Shown here: in pieces, positions 10,656 to 19,283 of the stretch | How positions within the stretch are numbered: the first letter of the stretch is position 1 | How the letters are laid out: each line of letters begins with the position of its first letter | Assembly (NCBI RefSeq): GCF_004025965.2 | Contig: NZ_SAYU02000005.1 | Coordinates: 1-64,000 of the forward strand | Origin: Phycicoccus flavus | Lineage (GTDB): Bacteria > Actinomycetota > Actinomycetes > Actinomycetales > Dermatophilaceae | Length of the DNA: 64,000 nucleotides | Direction of reading: 5' to 3' | Position numbers and translations under genes: made by a program | Notes under the pieces: generated by a model | Databases searched by the model: none | What the model was told of the DNA's origin: nothing | What the model saw: the letters and a program-made list of their open reading frames with translations, nothing else

Positions 10656-10740
10656 CTTTCTCGCCTGATCCCGCGAGGTTCGGGTTCGCGCAGGAACCGA
10701 GGGTGCGCGAACCCGAAGGTTCCGGGATCAGGCGAGAAAG
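10656..10740. repeat. 85 bp long inverted repeat between divergent genes
   Basis: Two 36-base arms flank a 13-base centre. They match for 18 bases outside (CTTTCTCGCCTGATCCCG) and 13 bases inside (TTCGGGTTCGCGC), separated by 5 mismatched positions. It lies between the divergent ArsR-type and amidohydrolase genes, so it is not an ordinary terminator. No open frame fits inside it. A REP/MITE-like dispersed element or an RNA structure are the main possibilities. Confidence 0.75.
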
Positions 10741-10891
10741 TTCGGACGGGGGGAGGACGGCAACGGGACGAGGTCGAGCACGGGGGCGGGGACGGGGGAC
10801 GGGTCGGGAGGGGACGGGGGCCGGGGGCGGACGGGGTGGGGCTGGGTCGCGGAGGGGGTGTCGGGGCGGGGGGCCTCGCTAGGGTCGGGCC
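10741..10891 (+). promoter_or_regulatory. G-run tract and leaderless promoter of the amidohydrolase gene
   Basis: The rest of the 315 bp gap 10577-10891. It holds no gene. The plus strand is an uninterrupted series of GGG-GGGG runs separated by 1-6 bases, with cytosine strongly depleted, so quadruplex folding is possible. At its end TAGGGT (10880-10885) sits 6 bp before the ATG at 10892, the same leaderless arrangement as at ffh. Confidence 0.5.
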
Positions 10892-11977
10892 ATGGCATCG
10901 GTGCTGCACCTCACGGGTCCCGTCCTCGTCGGCCGCGAGGAGGAGCGCGCCGAGGCCTGGGTCGTCGGCGGCCGGATCACCTACGACCGGCCGGCGGGGG
11001 ACCACGAGGTCACGACGGTCGACGGCTGGGTGCTGCCGGGGCTCGTCGACGCGCACTGCCACGTCGGCCTCGTCGCCACCGGTGCGACGGACGCGGCGAC
11101 CGCCGAGCAGCAGGCCCTCACCGACCGCGACGCCGGCACGCTCCTCATCCGCGACGCGGGCTCGCCGAGCGACACCCGCTGGGTCGACGACCGCGCCGAC
11201 CTGCCGCGCATCGTCCGGGCCGGCCGGCACATCGCCCGGACGAGGCGCTACATCCGCAACTTCGCCTGGGAGGTCGAGCCCGAGGACCTCGTCGCGCAGG
11301 TCCGGACCGAGGCCCGTGCCGGCGACGGCTGGGTCAAGCTCGTCGGCGACTGGATCGACCGCGACGCCGGCGACCTCACCCCCTGCTGGCCGGCCGACGT
11401 CCTCGCCGAGGCCGTCGCCGCCGCCCACGAGGAGGGCGCCCGCGTCACGGCGCACTGCTTCGGCGAGCAGAGCCTGCACGACCTCGCCGCCGCCGGCACC
11501 GACTGCGTCGAGCACGCCACCGGGCTCGTCCCCGAGAGCATCGACGCCTTCGCCCGGCAGGGCATCGCCGTCGTCCCCACGCTCGTGAACATCGACACCT
11601 TCCCGCAGATCGCCGAGCCGGCACGCGAGAAGTTCCCCGACTACCACCGGCACATGCTCGACCTGCACGCCCGGCGGTACGAGACCGTCGCCGCGGCGCG
11701 GGAGGCCGGGGTCCCCGTCTTCGTCGGCACCGACGCCGGCGGCTCGCTGCCGCACGGGCTCGCCGGCGAGGAGGTGCAGCGGCTCACCCGGTGCGGCTTC
11801 TCCGCGCTCGAGGCCCTCGACGCCGCCACGTGGGCGGCCCGCGCCTGGCTCGGCCGGCCGGGCCTGGAGGAGGGGGAGGAGGCCGACCTCGTCGTCTACG
11901 CCGCCGACCCGCGCACCGACGTCGGCGTCCTCGCCCACCCCCGGGCGGTCGTCCTGCGCGGCGCCGTCGTCGGCTGA
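10892..11977 (+). CDS. Metal-dependent amidohydrolase (imidazolonepropionase-like)
   Basis: A 361-residue member of the amidohydrolase superfamily. The first metal motif is DAHCHVG (about residue 53), followed by a candidate carbamylated lysine or equivalent in GWVKLVGD, histidines in TAHCFG and CVEHATG, and the conserved aspartate in FVGTDAGG. A small beta-sandwich formed by both termini completes the fold. The family hydrolyses cyclic amides or dipeptides, and the actual substrate is unknown. An amidohydrolase gene between ffh and rpsP is common in actinobacteria, so this is probably resident rather than acquired. Confidence 0.85.
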   Translation: MASVLHLTGPVLVGREEERAEAWVVGGRITYDRPAGDHEVTTVDGWVLPGLVDAHCHVGLVATGATDAATAEQQALTDRDAGTLLIRDAGSPSDTRWVDDRADLPRIVRAGRHIARTRRYIRNFAWEVEPEDLVAQVRTEARAGDGWVKLVGDWIDRDAGDLTPCWPADVLAEAVAAAHEEGARVTAHCFGEQSLHDLAAAGTDCVEHATGLVPESIDAFARQGIAVVPTLVNIDTFPQIAEPAREKFPDYHRHMLDLHARRYETVAAAREAGVPVFVGTDAGGSLPHGLAGEEVQRLTRCGFSALEALDAATWAARAWLGRPGLEEGEEADLVVYAADPRTDVGVLAHPRAVVLRGAVVG

Positions 11978-12132
11978 CCCGGGTCTCTCACAGGTCCGGT
12001 CCAGCCACCTCGGAGCCGGCGTCGAGCCGCGGGGCGCAGCGTCGGGAGCGTCCCGCCGCACGGGTGGCGCAGGCCCGCGGAGCCGTCCCGGACCCGCCGG
12101 CCCGGGCCTCGCGGCGGACCGGAAGGACCACC

Positions 12133-14241
12133 ATGCGCCGCCTCGTCCACGGGCTCGCCGCCCTCGTCGTCGGGTCGCTCGCGGTCGGGCTGCTGCTCGC
12201 GGGGCTGGCGGCCCCGGCCACGGTGGCCCTCGACGCCGCGACGACGAGTGGCATCGACGCCTTCGACGACCTCCCGGCCCGGCTGCCCGCCGACGGGCTG
12301 CTGCAGCCCACCCGGATCCTCGACGCCGACGGCCACGTCCTCGCCACCGCCTACGGGGTCGACCGCGTCGTTGTCCCCCTCTCGCGCATCGCGCCGGTGA
12401 TGCAGCAGGCCCAGGTGGCCATCGAGGACAGCCGCTTCTTCAGTCACGGTGCCCTCGACCCGCGCTCGCTGGCCCGGGCCGCCGTCGCCACCGCCGGCGG
12501 CACGGTCGAGGGCGCGTCCACCCTGACCATGCAGTACGTCAAGCTCGTCGAGGAGGAGAACGCCCGGGTGCGCGGCAGCGCCGCGGCCGAGCGGGCCGCG
12601 ACGACCCAGCAGGGTGCCGCCGGCATCGCCCGCAAGGTCCGACAGCTGCGACAGGCCGTCGCCCTCGAGCAACGGGAGTCCAAGCAGCAGATCCTCGCCG
12701 GCTATCTCGACCTCGCCTACTACGGCGACCAGGCCTACGGGGTGCAGGCGGCGGCGGAGCGCTACTTCTCCCTCCCCGCCTCCCGGCTGGACCTCGGCCG
12801 GGCCGCGCTGCTCGCCGGGATCGTCCGCGAGCCGTCGGCCTTCGACCCGCTCCAGCACCCGAGGGCCGCACAGGCCCGCCGCGACGTCGTCCTGGCCCGG
12901 ATGGCCCAGCTCGGCGTCGTCACCCGGCGTCAGGCCCGGGCCGCCCGGCGGGTGCCGGTGTCCGCGCTGCTGCGGCCGAGCGTGCCGCGGGGCACGTGCG
13001 CGAGCTCGGCGCACCCCTACGAGTGCACGTACGTGCTGTCCTGGCTCGCCCAGGACCCCGCCCTCGGGCCGACGCCGGCGGCGCGGCGGGCGGCGGTCGA
13101 CCGCGGCGGCCTGACGATCCGCACCACCTTCCGCCCGGGCCTGTCCGACACCGTCCGGCGGGTGCTGGAGTCGCGCGACCCCGCGGGCGATCCCTCGGGC
13201 GTCGGCTCGGCGGCCACCGTGATCCAGCCGGGCACCGGCCGGATCCTCGCCCTCGGGCAGACGAGCCGCTTCACGGGCAGCCCGAGCACCGAGGTCGACT
13301 GGGCCGCCGACCGCGCCGACGGCGGGTCGACCTACGGCTTCCAGAGCGGCTCGACGGCCAAGCTGTTCGTCCTCGCGACGGCGTTCGCGCAGGGCATCCC
13401 CGAGGACGCGACGGTCGACGCGCCGGCGGCCGGGCCCTCGCAGCCGACGACCTTCACCCCGAGCGAGAACTCCGACTCGTGCACGGCGTGGAACGTCTGG
13501 CAGGTCCGCAACGACGAGCCGTGGGCCGGCGGGCCGATCTCCCTGCGACAGGCGACCGCGCAGTCGGTGAACAGCGCCTTCGCCGCGCTGACGATGCGGG
13601 TCGGGCTCTGCCACGTCGTCGCGACCATGGACGCCCTCGGCATGCACCTCGGCGACGGTTCGCCGGTGCCGTCCGTGCCCACCGTGGCCCTCGGGGCGGC
13701 CACCGTGAGCCCGGTGACGCTGGCCGCCGCCTACGCCGCGGTCGCCGCGCACGGCGTGTACTGCACGCCGGTCCCCGTCGAGTCCGTGACGGACGCCGCC
13801 GGGCACCGGCTGCCGGTCCGCGGCGCGGGCTGCCACCAGGCGATCTCGGCCGACGTCGCCGCCCAGGTGGCCGACATCCTCCAGGCGCCGCTCGACGACC
13901 CGCTCGGCACGGCCACCGGTCTCGGCCTGCCCGGGCGGCCCGCCGCCGGCAAGACCGGGACGACGGACAGCCACGCGCAGACCTGGTTCGCCGGCTTCAC
14001 CCCGCAGCTCGCGACGGCGGTGTGGGTCGGCACGCCGACCGTGCCGTTCGGGATGACGGACGTGACCGTCGGCGGGACGTTCTACCCGGGCGTCTACGGC
14101 TCGAGCATCGCCGCGCCCGACTGGCACGACATCATGACGGCGGCCTCGCAGGGCCTGCCGGTCGTGCCCTTCCCGACCCCGCCGGGCGGCGGGACCGGGT
14201 CGGACGCGACCGGCGCGACCCCCGCCCCGCTCAGCGGCTGA
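12133..14241 (+). CDS. Class A penicillin-binding protein (transglycosylase/transpeptidase)
   Basis: A 702-residue bifunctional peptidoglycan synthase. The ATG at 12133 has GGAAGGA upstream. A single N-terminal membrane anchor (about residues 5-27) is followed by the GT51 glycosyltransferase domain with EDSRFFSHG and TLTMQYVK. The penicillin-binding transpeptidase domain then carries Ser407-Thr-Ala-Lys410, SVN at 478 and KTG at 607. The tail is rich in Pro, Gly and Thr. The GT51 motif TLTMQ replaces the more usual TLTQQ or TITQQ. It is convergent with the TauE-like gene and their 3' ends overlap by 11 bp. Confidence 0.93.
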   Translation: MRRLVHGLAALVVGSLAVGLLLAGLAAPATVALDAATTSGIDAFDDLPARLPADGLLQPTRILDADGHVLATAYGVDRVVVPLSRIAPVMQQAQVAIEDSRFFSHGALDPRSLARAAVATAGGTVEGASTLTMQYVKLVEEENARVRGSAAAERAATTQQGAAGIARKVRQLRQAVALEQRESKQQILAGYLDLAYYGDQAYGVQAAAERYFSLPASRLDLGRAALLAGIVREPSAFDPLQHPRAAQARRDVVLARMAQLGVVTRRQARAARRVPVSALLRPSVPRGTCASSAHPYECTYVLSWLAQDPALGPTPAARRAAVDRGGLTIRTTFRPGLSDTVRRVLESRDPAGDPSGVGSAATVIQPGTGRILALGQTSRFTGSPSTEVDWAADRADGGSTYGFQSGSTAKLFVLATAFAQGIPEDATVDAPAAGPSQPTTFTPSENSDSCTAWNVWQVRNDEPWAGGPISLRQATAQSVNSAFAALTMRVGLCHVVATMDALGMHLGDGSPVPSVPTVALGAATVSPVTLAAAYAAVAAHGVYCTPVPVESVTDAAGHRLPVRGAGCHQAISADVAAQVADILQAPLDDPLGTATGLGLPGRPAAGKTGTTDSHAQTWFAGFTPQLATAVWVGTPTVPFGMTDVTVGGTFYPGVYGSSIAAPDWHDIMTAASQGLPVVPFPTPPGGGTGSDATGATPAPLSG

Positions 14242-15154
14242 CCGGCTCGGTGTCCTCGTCGAGCCGCGCGAGCTCGGCGTCCAGCTCGTCGCGCTCGGCG
14301 CGGTGCGCCCGGACCGACCACGCGACGGCCCCGGCCCACAGCACGGCGACGAGGGCGTAGACGGCGTACCGGGTGGCGTCCGGGGCGTCGACGTAGTCGC
14401 TGCGCAGGATCGTCCGGGAGTTGGTGAGGACGATGAGCCCGCCGACGGCCGAGCCGAGGACGCGCGGCGGGACGTGCCGCACGAGCCACGCGGCCACCGG
14501 GGCGGCGACGAGCCCGCCCGCGAGCAGGGCCGCGACCCACGCGAGGTCGATGCCCGCCGACCCCAGGGCCAGGAGGAAGCCGAGGCTCGCCGCGACGGAG
14601 ACGAGGAACTCCGAGGTGTCGATGGAGCCGACGACCTTGCGCGGCTCCAGCCGTCCGCTGGCGAGGAGGGCGGGGGTCCCGACCGGGCCCCAGCCGCCGC
14701 CGCCGGTGGCGTCGACGAACCCGGCGACGAGCCCGAGCGGGGTGAGGAAGCGCCGGCGCAGCGGCCGGCCGATCCGGTCGCGCCGGATCCCGCGGACGGT
14801 GAAGCGGGTGAGGACGTAGAGGCCGAGGCCGAGGAGCAGCACCGACATCAGCGGGGCGGCGACCGAGGTGTCGAGGGAGGAGAGGAAGGTCGCGCCCGCG
14901 AAGGAGCCCAGGGCGCCGGGGATGCCGATGCGCAGGACGACGCGCCAGTCGACGTTGCCGAAGCGCCAGTGGGAGGCGCCGGAGGCGAGCGTCGTCCCGA
15001 TCTCCGCGAGGTGGACGGTGGCCGAGGCCGCCGCGGGGTTGGCCCCGACGGCGAGCAGCAGCGTCGTCGAGGTGACGCCGTAGGCCATGCCGAGCGAGCC
15101 GTCGACGAGCTGGGCGCCGAGCCCCACGAGGGCGAGGAGGATGAGTCTGCGCAT
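14231..15154 (-). CDS. TauE/SafE-family membrane exporter
   Basis: A 307-residue polytopic membrane protein with about eight hydrophobic segments. The family repeats are visible as GLGAQLVDGSLGMAYGVTSTTLLL and LVAGFVDATGGGGWGPVGTPALL, the two pseudo-symmetric glycine-rich hairpins of TauE/SafE permeases. Members export sulfite, sulfoacetate or other organosulfur anions. The start (ATG 15154) follows an AT-richer promoter region facing a divergent Rrf2 regulator. That suggests control by sulfur or redox status. Confidence 0.88.
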   Translation of the reverse strand: MRRLILLALVGLGAQLVDGSLGMAYGVTSTTLLLAVGANPAAASATVHLAEIGTTLASGASHWRFGNVDWRVVLRIGIPGALGSFAGATFLSSLDTSVAAPLMSVLLLGLGLYVLTRFTVRGIRRDRIGRPLRRRFLTPLGLVAGFVDATGGGGWGPVGTPALLASGRLEPRKVVGSIDTSEFLVSVAASLGFLLALGSAGIDLAWVAALLAGGLVAAPVAAWLVRHVPPRVLGSAVGGLIVLTNSRTILRSDYVDAPDATRYAVYALVAVLWAGAVAWSVRAHRAERDELDAELARLDEDTEPVSR

Positions 15155-15157
15155 GGG

Positions 15158-15211
15158 TCTAAATCCGATCGAGTCAGTAGGAAATTAATCCAGAGCATAG
15201 CGGTAGGAATT
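15158..15211 (-). promoter_or_regulatory. AT-rich control region of the TauE-like gene with GTAGGAA repeats
   Basis: On the plus strand GTAGGAAATT (15177-15186) and GTAGGAATT (15203-15211) form a direct repeat with a 26 bp period in an unusually AT-rich stretch just upstream of the exporter start. Placement between a TauE-like gene and a divergent Rrf2 gene makes these candidate Rrf2 operators. Confidence 0.5.
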
Positions 15212-15274
15212 GACGGCCGACACCACCGTCCACGGCGCGTGTCGCCCGGACCCGCCGCCTGCGAGGATGGACGC

Positions 15275-15733
15275 GTGGACATCTCCGCCCGCACCGACTA
15301 CGCCGTCCGGGCGATGCTCGCCCTCGCGGCGGCCGAGGGGGAGGGGCCGGTCAGCGTCGACGCGCTGGCCCGGGCGCAGGGCCTGCCGGGCAAGTTCCTC
15401 GAGGCGGTCGTCGCCGACCTGCGGGTCGCGGGCCTCGTGCAGAGCCGGCGCGGCGCCCACGGCGGGTACGCGCTCGCCCGTCCGGCCGCCGAGATCGTCG
15501 TCGGCGAGGTGTTCCGGGCCGTCTCCGGCCCGCTGGCCGAGGTCCGGGGGCTGCGGCCGCAGGACACCAGCTACACCGGGGTGGCCGAGCACCTGCCGGC
15601 GCTGTGGGTCGCGGTCCGCTCCAGCCTGCGGGACGTGCTCGACCGCACGACGCTCGCCGACCTCCTCGCGGGTGACCTGCCCGCCCACGTCCGCGACCTC
15701 CTCGAGCAGCCCGAGGCCTGGGTCAACCGCTGA
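15275..15733 (+). CDS. Rrf2-family transcription regulator without cysteines
   Basis: A 152-residue Rrf2 winged-helix regulator starting [14 protein letters not shown]. The recognition helix lies in [21 protein letters not shown] and the wing is [14 protein letters not shown]. There is no cysteine anywhere, so it cannot hold the iron-sulfur cluster of IscR, NsrR or RsrR. It is closer in that respect to CymR-type sulfur regulators. The GTG start at 15275 is chosen because of a leaderless -10 GAGGAT and the exact family N-terminus. It is divergent from the TauE-like exporter, its probable target. Confidence 0.88.
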   Translation: MDISARTDYAVRAMLALAAAEGEGPVSVDALARAQGLPGKFLEAVVADLRVAGLVQSRRGAHGGYALARPAAEIVVGEVFRAVSGPLAEVRGLRPQDTSYTGVAEHLPALWVAVRSSLRDVLDRTTLADLLAGDLPAHVRDLLEQPEAWVNR

Positions 15734-15763
15734 CCCGGCGGCCGATTCGGTCGCCGCGGCCCG

Positions 15764-15835
15764 CTCTGGCAGACTGGACGGCTGTACCCGTCCGGTCGCC
15801 CCCTCCCTCCCGGGAGGCCGCGCGCCGGACCGGAC
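15764..15835 (+). promoter_or_regulatory. rpsP promoter motif and leader hairpin
   Basis: CTCTGGCAGACTGG at 15764-15777 recurs exactly upstream of rplS (19369-19382). Downstream, GTCCGGTC (15790-15797) can pair with GACCGGAC (15828-15835) in the presumed leader. A shared core promoter for two ribosomal genes is the simplest reading. Confidence 0.5.
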
Positions 15836-15914
15836 GCCTACACACCGGGTGGTCGGCACCCCGCACGCACCGTGCGGTCTCGCCGCGCCCACGACGTACG
15901 AGGAGACCACGAGC

Positions 15915-16400
15915 GTGGCCGTCAAGATCAGACTCAAGCGGATGGGCAAGATCCGCACCGCCATCTACCGCGTCGTCGTCATGGACTCCCGCACCAAGCG
16001 GGACGGCCGGGCGATCGAGGAGATCGGCAAGTACGACCCCAACCAGGAGCCCTCGCTCATCGAGATCGACACCGAGCGCGCGGACTACTGGATCTCCCAG
16101 GGCGCCCAGCCCACCGAGGCCGTCGCCGCCCTGCTCAAGCACTACACGGACGGCACCCTCAAGGTCGCCGAGCCGAAGAAGAGCAAGAAGGACGTCTACG
16201 AGGCCGCCCTCGCCGCCGCCGGCTCCACGAGCAGCGACTCCTCCGGTGCGACGACGCCGCGCAAGCGCGCCGCCAAGAGCGCCGAGGCCGAGGCCCCGGC
16301 CGAGACCACCCCGGCCGAGACCGCCCCGGCGGCCGACACCGACTCGGGCAGCGCCGCGGCGGAGTCCACCGACGCCGACGCCGACGCCGCGAAGGCCTGA
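15915..16400 (+). CDS. rpsP: 30S ribosomal protein S16
   Basis: A 161-residue S16. The conserved core ([45 protein letters not shown]) fills the first 90 residues. A tail of about 70 residues rich in Ala, Glu, Thr and Asp follows, with no recognisable domain. GTG start with AGGAGA upstream. It opens the rpsP-khpA-rimM-trmD operon, with khpA 2 bp after its stop. Long acidic low-complexity tails on S16 are common in actinobacteria. Confidence 0.97.
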   Translation: MAVKIRLKRMGKIRTAIYRVVVMDSRTKRDGRAIEEIGKYDPNQEPSLIEIDTERADYWISQGAQPTEAVAALLKHYTDGTLKVAEPKKSKKDVYEAALAAAGSTSSDSSGATTPRKRAAKSAEAEAPAETTPAETAPAADTDSGSAAAESTDADADAAKA

Positions 16401-16402
16401 CC

Positions 16403-16645
16403 GTGCTCGAGGAGGCTCTCGAGCACCTCGTCACGGGCATCGTCGACCACAAGGACGAGGTCCGGGTCCGTCGCAAGGAGCTGCGCCGCGGGGAGATCCT
16501 CGAGGTGCGGGTGCACCCCGACGACCTCGGCCGCGTCATCGGCAGATCCGGCCGCACCGCCAGCGCCCTGCGCACCGTCATGGGTGCCCTGGCCGGTGGG
16601 CGCGGGGTCCGGATCGACATCGTCGACACCGACCGGGTCCGCTGA
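16403..16645 (+). CDS. khpA: KH-domain RNA-binding protein KhpA
   Basis: An 80-residue single-KH protein. The RNA-contacting GxxG loop is GRSG in GRVIGRSGRTASALR, followed by VRIDIVD. KhpA binds RNA, usually with KhpB/Jag, and influences ribosome assembly and cell-size control. GTG start 2 bp after the rpsP stop. The position between rpsP and rimM is the standard one. Slightly longer starts are possible but the family begins LEEALEHLV. Confidence 0.93.
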   Translation: MLEEALEHLVTGIVDHKDEVRVRRKELRRGEILEVRVHPDDLGRVIGRSGRTASALRTVMGALAGGRGVRIDIVDTDRVR

Positions 16646-16721
16646 CCCCACCACGTCCCGGCGGGGCGCCCCCGGCAGTGTCCGGGCGGCGCCCCGCCGT
16701 CGTCGTCCCCGAGGAGGCATC

Positions 16722-17258
16722 GTGAGCGAGCGACCCGTCGTCGCCCGGATCGGCCGGCCGCACGGCCTGCGCGGCGAGGTCACCGTGCAGCTCCACACCG
16801 ACGAGCCCGAGCGACGGCTCGCCGACGACACCGTCCTCGCCACCGAGGCCGCACCCGGCTCCGGCGTGCCGCGGGCCCTCACGGTGCGCTCCACCCGCGT
16901 GCACCGCGGCATCTGGCTCGTCGCGTTCCACGAGATCCCCGACCGCACGAGCGCCGAGGGCCTGCGCGGCACGCGGCTGGTGCTCGACGAGGCCGAGGAC
17001 GGGCCGGTCGAGGACGACCCCGACACCTTCGCGGAGGAGCAGCTCGTCGGGCTGGCCGCGGTCGACCCCGAGGGCGCGCCGGTGGGGGAGGTCGTCGGGC
17101 TCGAGGTCGGCGCCGCCCAGGACCGGCTGCTCGTCCGGCGGCCCGACGGCCGGGAGGGCCGCGTCCCGTTCGTCGCGGCGCTCGTGCCCGAGGTCGACCT
17201 CGCGGGCGGGCGGGTCGTGCTCGACGTCCCGGCCGGGCTCTTCGACCTCGAGGGCTGA
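16722..17258 (+). CDS. rimM: 16S rRNA processing protein RimM
   Basis: A 178-residue ribosome maturation factor needed for 30S head assembly and S19 binding. The N-terminal RimM domain carries ARIGRPHGLRGEVTV. The C-terminal PRC-barrel begins around EEQLVGLAAV and contains LLVRRPDGREGRVPFVAALVPEVDL. GTG start with GAGGAGG upstream. It lies 6 bp before trmD in the same operon. Confidence 0.95.
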   Translation: MSERPVVARIGRPHGLRGEVTVQLHTDEPERRLADDTVLATEAAPGSGVPRALTVRSTRVHRGIWLVAFHEIPDRTSAEGLRGTRLVLDEAEDGPVEDDPDTFAEEQLVGLAAVDPEGAPVGEVVGLEVGAAQDRLLVRRPDGREGRVPFVAALVPEVDLAGGRVVLDVPAGLFDLEG

Positions 17259-17264
17259 GCGGCC

Positions 17265-18491
17265 GTGCGCGTCGACGTCGTCTCGATCTTCCCCGAGTAC
17301 CTCGCGCCGCTGGACCTCTCGCTCATCGGCCGGGCCCGCCGTGACGGGCTGCTGGACCTCGCCGTCCACGACCTGCGCGACTTCGCCCACGACCGGCACC
17401 GCACCGTCGACGACACCCCGTTCGGTGGCGGGGCGGGCATGGTCATGAAGCCCGAGCCGTGGGCCGCCGCGCTCGCGCACGTCGTCGCCGCCGGGTCCCG
17501 GCCCGGCGCCCCGGTGCCGCATCTCGTCGTGCCCGGCCCCGGCGGCGTGCCGTTCACCCAGGCCCTGGCCCACGAGCTCGCGGACCAGGAGTGGCTGGCC
17601 TTCGCCTGCGGCCGCTACGAGGGCATCGACGAGCGGGTCTACGAGCACGCCGCCGAGCGGATGCCGGTGACCGTGGTCTCGCTCGGCGACTACGTCCTCA
17701 ACGGCGGCGAGGTGGCGGTGCTCGCGATCGTCGAGGCCGTCGCCCGGCTGCTGCCCGGAGTCGTCGGCAACGCCGCGTCGCTGCTCGAGGAGTCGCACGA
17801 GGGCGGGCTGCTGGAGTACCCGGTCTACACCCGGCCGGCGGTCTGGGACGACGACGGCACGACGCGCGAGGTCCCGCCGGTCCTGCTCTCCGGCCACCAC
17901 GCGGAGATCGGCGCCTGGCGGCACGCGCAGCGGGTGGAGCGCACGGCGGCGCGGCGTCCCGACCTCGTGCCCGCCGCGGCGACGGTGACCGGGCTGGACG
18001 ACCTCGAGGTGCGCGTGGCGACCCCCGCGGACGCCGCCGATCTGCTCGTCCTCCAGCGGGCGTGCTGGATGCAGGAGGGGCGGATCTCCGGGTCGTGGCA
18101 CATCCCTCCGCTGGAGGAGGACCTGGACCAGGTGCTGGCGGGGCTCGGCGCGTGGACGACGTGGGTGGCGCGGGTGCCGGTGGACGGGCGTGCGCCCGGC
18201 CGGCTCGTCGCGTCGGTGCGCGGGCGGCAGCGGCCGGGCGAGGCGTCGGTGTGGGAGACCGGCCGCCTCATGGTCGCCCCGGACCTCCAGGGCCGCGGGC
18301 TCGGGCGGGCCCTCCTCGCCCTCGCCGAGGCCGCCGCCCCCGCGGCGGTGGCGACCTACTGGATCAACACCGGCCGGGTCAGCGAGGGCAACATCCGCCG
18401 CTACCGGCGCTCCGGCTACCGGCTGCTGCCCGGCGAGGGCACCTTCCCCGGCACCGTCGACCTCGTCAAGGCGCGCCGGACCGGCGGCTGA
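17265..18491 (+). CDS. trmD: tRNA (guanine37-N1)-methyltransferase TrmD fused to a GNAT domain
   Basis: A 408-residue protein. Residues 1 to about 240 form the SPOUT methyltransferase that makes m1G37 in tRNA, with [13 protein letters not shown], the knot motifs [11 protein letters not shown] and [17 protein letters not shown], and the C-terminal [11 protein letters not shown]. From about residue 250 a GNAT acetyltransferase domain follows, with [13 protein letters not shown], the acetyl-CoA loop [19 protein letters not shown] and [10 protein letters not shown]. The join is in one uninterrupted frame with no stop. Ordinary TrmD is about 240-280 residues. The acetylation target is unknown. Confidence 0.93.
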   Translation: MRVDVVSIFPEYLAPLDLSLIGRARRDGLLDLAVHDLRDFAHDRHRTVDDTPFGGGAGMVMKPEPWAAALAHVVAAGSRPGAPVPHLVVPGPGGVPFTQALAHELADQEWLAFACGRYEGIDERVYEHAAERMPVTVVSLGDYVLNGGEVAVLAIVEAVARLLPGVVGNAASLLEESHEGGLLEYPVYTRPAVWDDDGTTREVPPVLLSGHHAEIGAWRHAQRVERTAARRPDLVPAAATVTGLDDLEVRVATPADAADLLVLQRACWMQEGRISGSWHIPPLEEDLDQVLAGLGAWTTWVARVPVDGRAPGRLVASVRGRQRPGEASVWETGRLMVAPDLQGRGLGRALLALAEAAAPAAVATYWINTGRVSEGNIRRYRRSGYRLLPGEGTFPGTVDLVKARRTGG

Positions 18492-18524
18492 GGACGCCGC
18501 CGCGTCGACGTCACCGTCCTGCGG

Positions 18525-19283
18525 TCAGGGCCTCAGGGACGCGCGCAGGTCGGCCGGGAGCAGCAGCGCGGCGCCGACGAGCCGCTCGGCGACCACCGCG
18601 GTCACGGTCTGCGCGGCCATGATCCCGACGAGGACCAGCACCTGCGCGGCCGCCGCCTGCGCCGGGGAGCCGCCGCCGAGCAGGACCCCGATGAACGCCC
18701 CGGGCAGCGTGACGACCCCGGCGGTGCGGACCTGGTCCAGGCCGGGGACGAGCGCCTCCGGGACGCGGCGGTGGACGACCTCCTCGATGGCCTGGGCCCG
18801 GGTCAGGCCGAGCGCGAGAGCGGCCTCGTACTGGCCGTGCTCCTCGCGCAGGGCCGCGAAGGCCCGCCGGCAGGCGAGGGTGTGCCCGTTCATCGTGTTG
18901 CCGGCGATGATGCCGACGACGGGCACGAGCGCCAGCCCGGTGGGCGGCACCGTCCGGGTCGCGAGGACGACGACGACGACCGGCAGCAGCCCGGCCAGCA
19001 TGGCCAGCGTCGCCCACGGCCAGGCCTCCCGGGCCTCGATCCGGCCCGTCGTCGTGACGACGGCGACGGCGAACATCGCGCAGAGGAGCAGCACGGAGAG
19101 CCACAGGGAGCGCACGACGGCGGTGATGACGAGGGCCGCCGCGCCGAGCTGGCCGACCGCTCGGGCCATCGCGAGCACGGGGGAGCCGGGGCCGGGGAGC
19201 CGGCCGAGGACGTAGCCGGCGACGGTGATGCCGAGCAGCAGCACGACGGCCAGCGCGACGGGGATCCCCGGGTCGATCGTCAC
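18525..19283 (-). CDS. FetB/UPF0014-family ABC permease without an adjacent ATPase
   Basis: A 252-residue permease with about six to seven hydrophobic segments. The UPF0014 hallmarks are GNTMNGHTLACRRAF, EAALALGLTRAQA and the LVPGLDQVRTAGVVTLPGAFIGVLLGGGSP loop. E. coli FetB works with the ATPase FetA in iron export and oxidative stress resistance. No ATP-binding gene lies next to it, so a partner elsewhere is needed. GTG start. It is convergent with trmD and divergent from rplS. Confidence 0.85.
   Translation of the reverse strand: MTIDPGIPVALAVVLLLGITVAGYVLGRLPGPGSPVLAMARAVGQLGAAALVITAVVRSLWLSVLLLCAMFAVAVVTTTGRIEAREAWPWATLAMLAGLLPVVVVVLATRTVPPTGLALVPVVGIIAGNTMNGHTLACRRAFAALREEHGQYEAALALGLTRAQAIEEVVHRRVPEALVPGLDQVRTAGVVTLPGAFIGVLLGGGSPAQAAAAQVLVLVGIMAAQTVTAVVAERLVGAALLLPADLRASLRP

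Noticed and set aside
10656-10740. Intrinsic terminator
   Set aside because: The flanking genes are divergent, so both would be transcribed away from this hairpin.
11896-14127. A 743-codon minus-strand frame opposite the PBP gene
   Set aside because: The plus-strand PBP has complete SxxK, SxN and KTG motifs; the antisense frame has low-complexity composition and no start signal.
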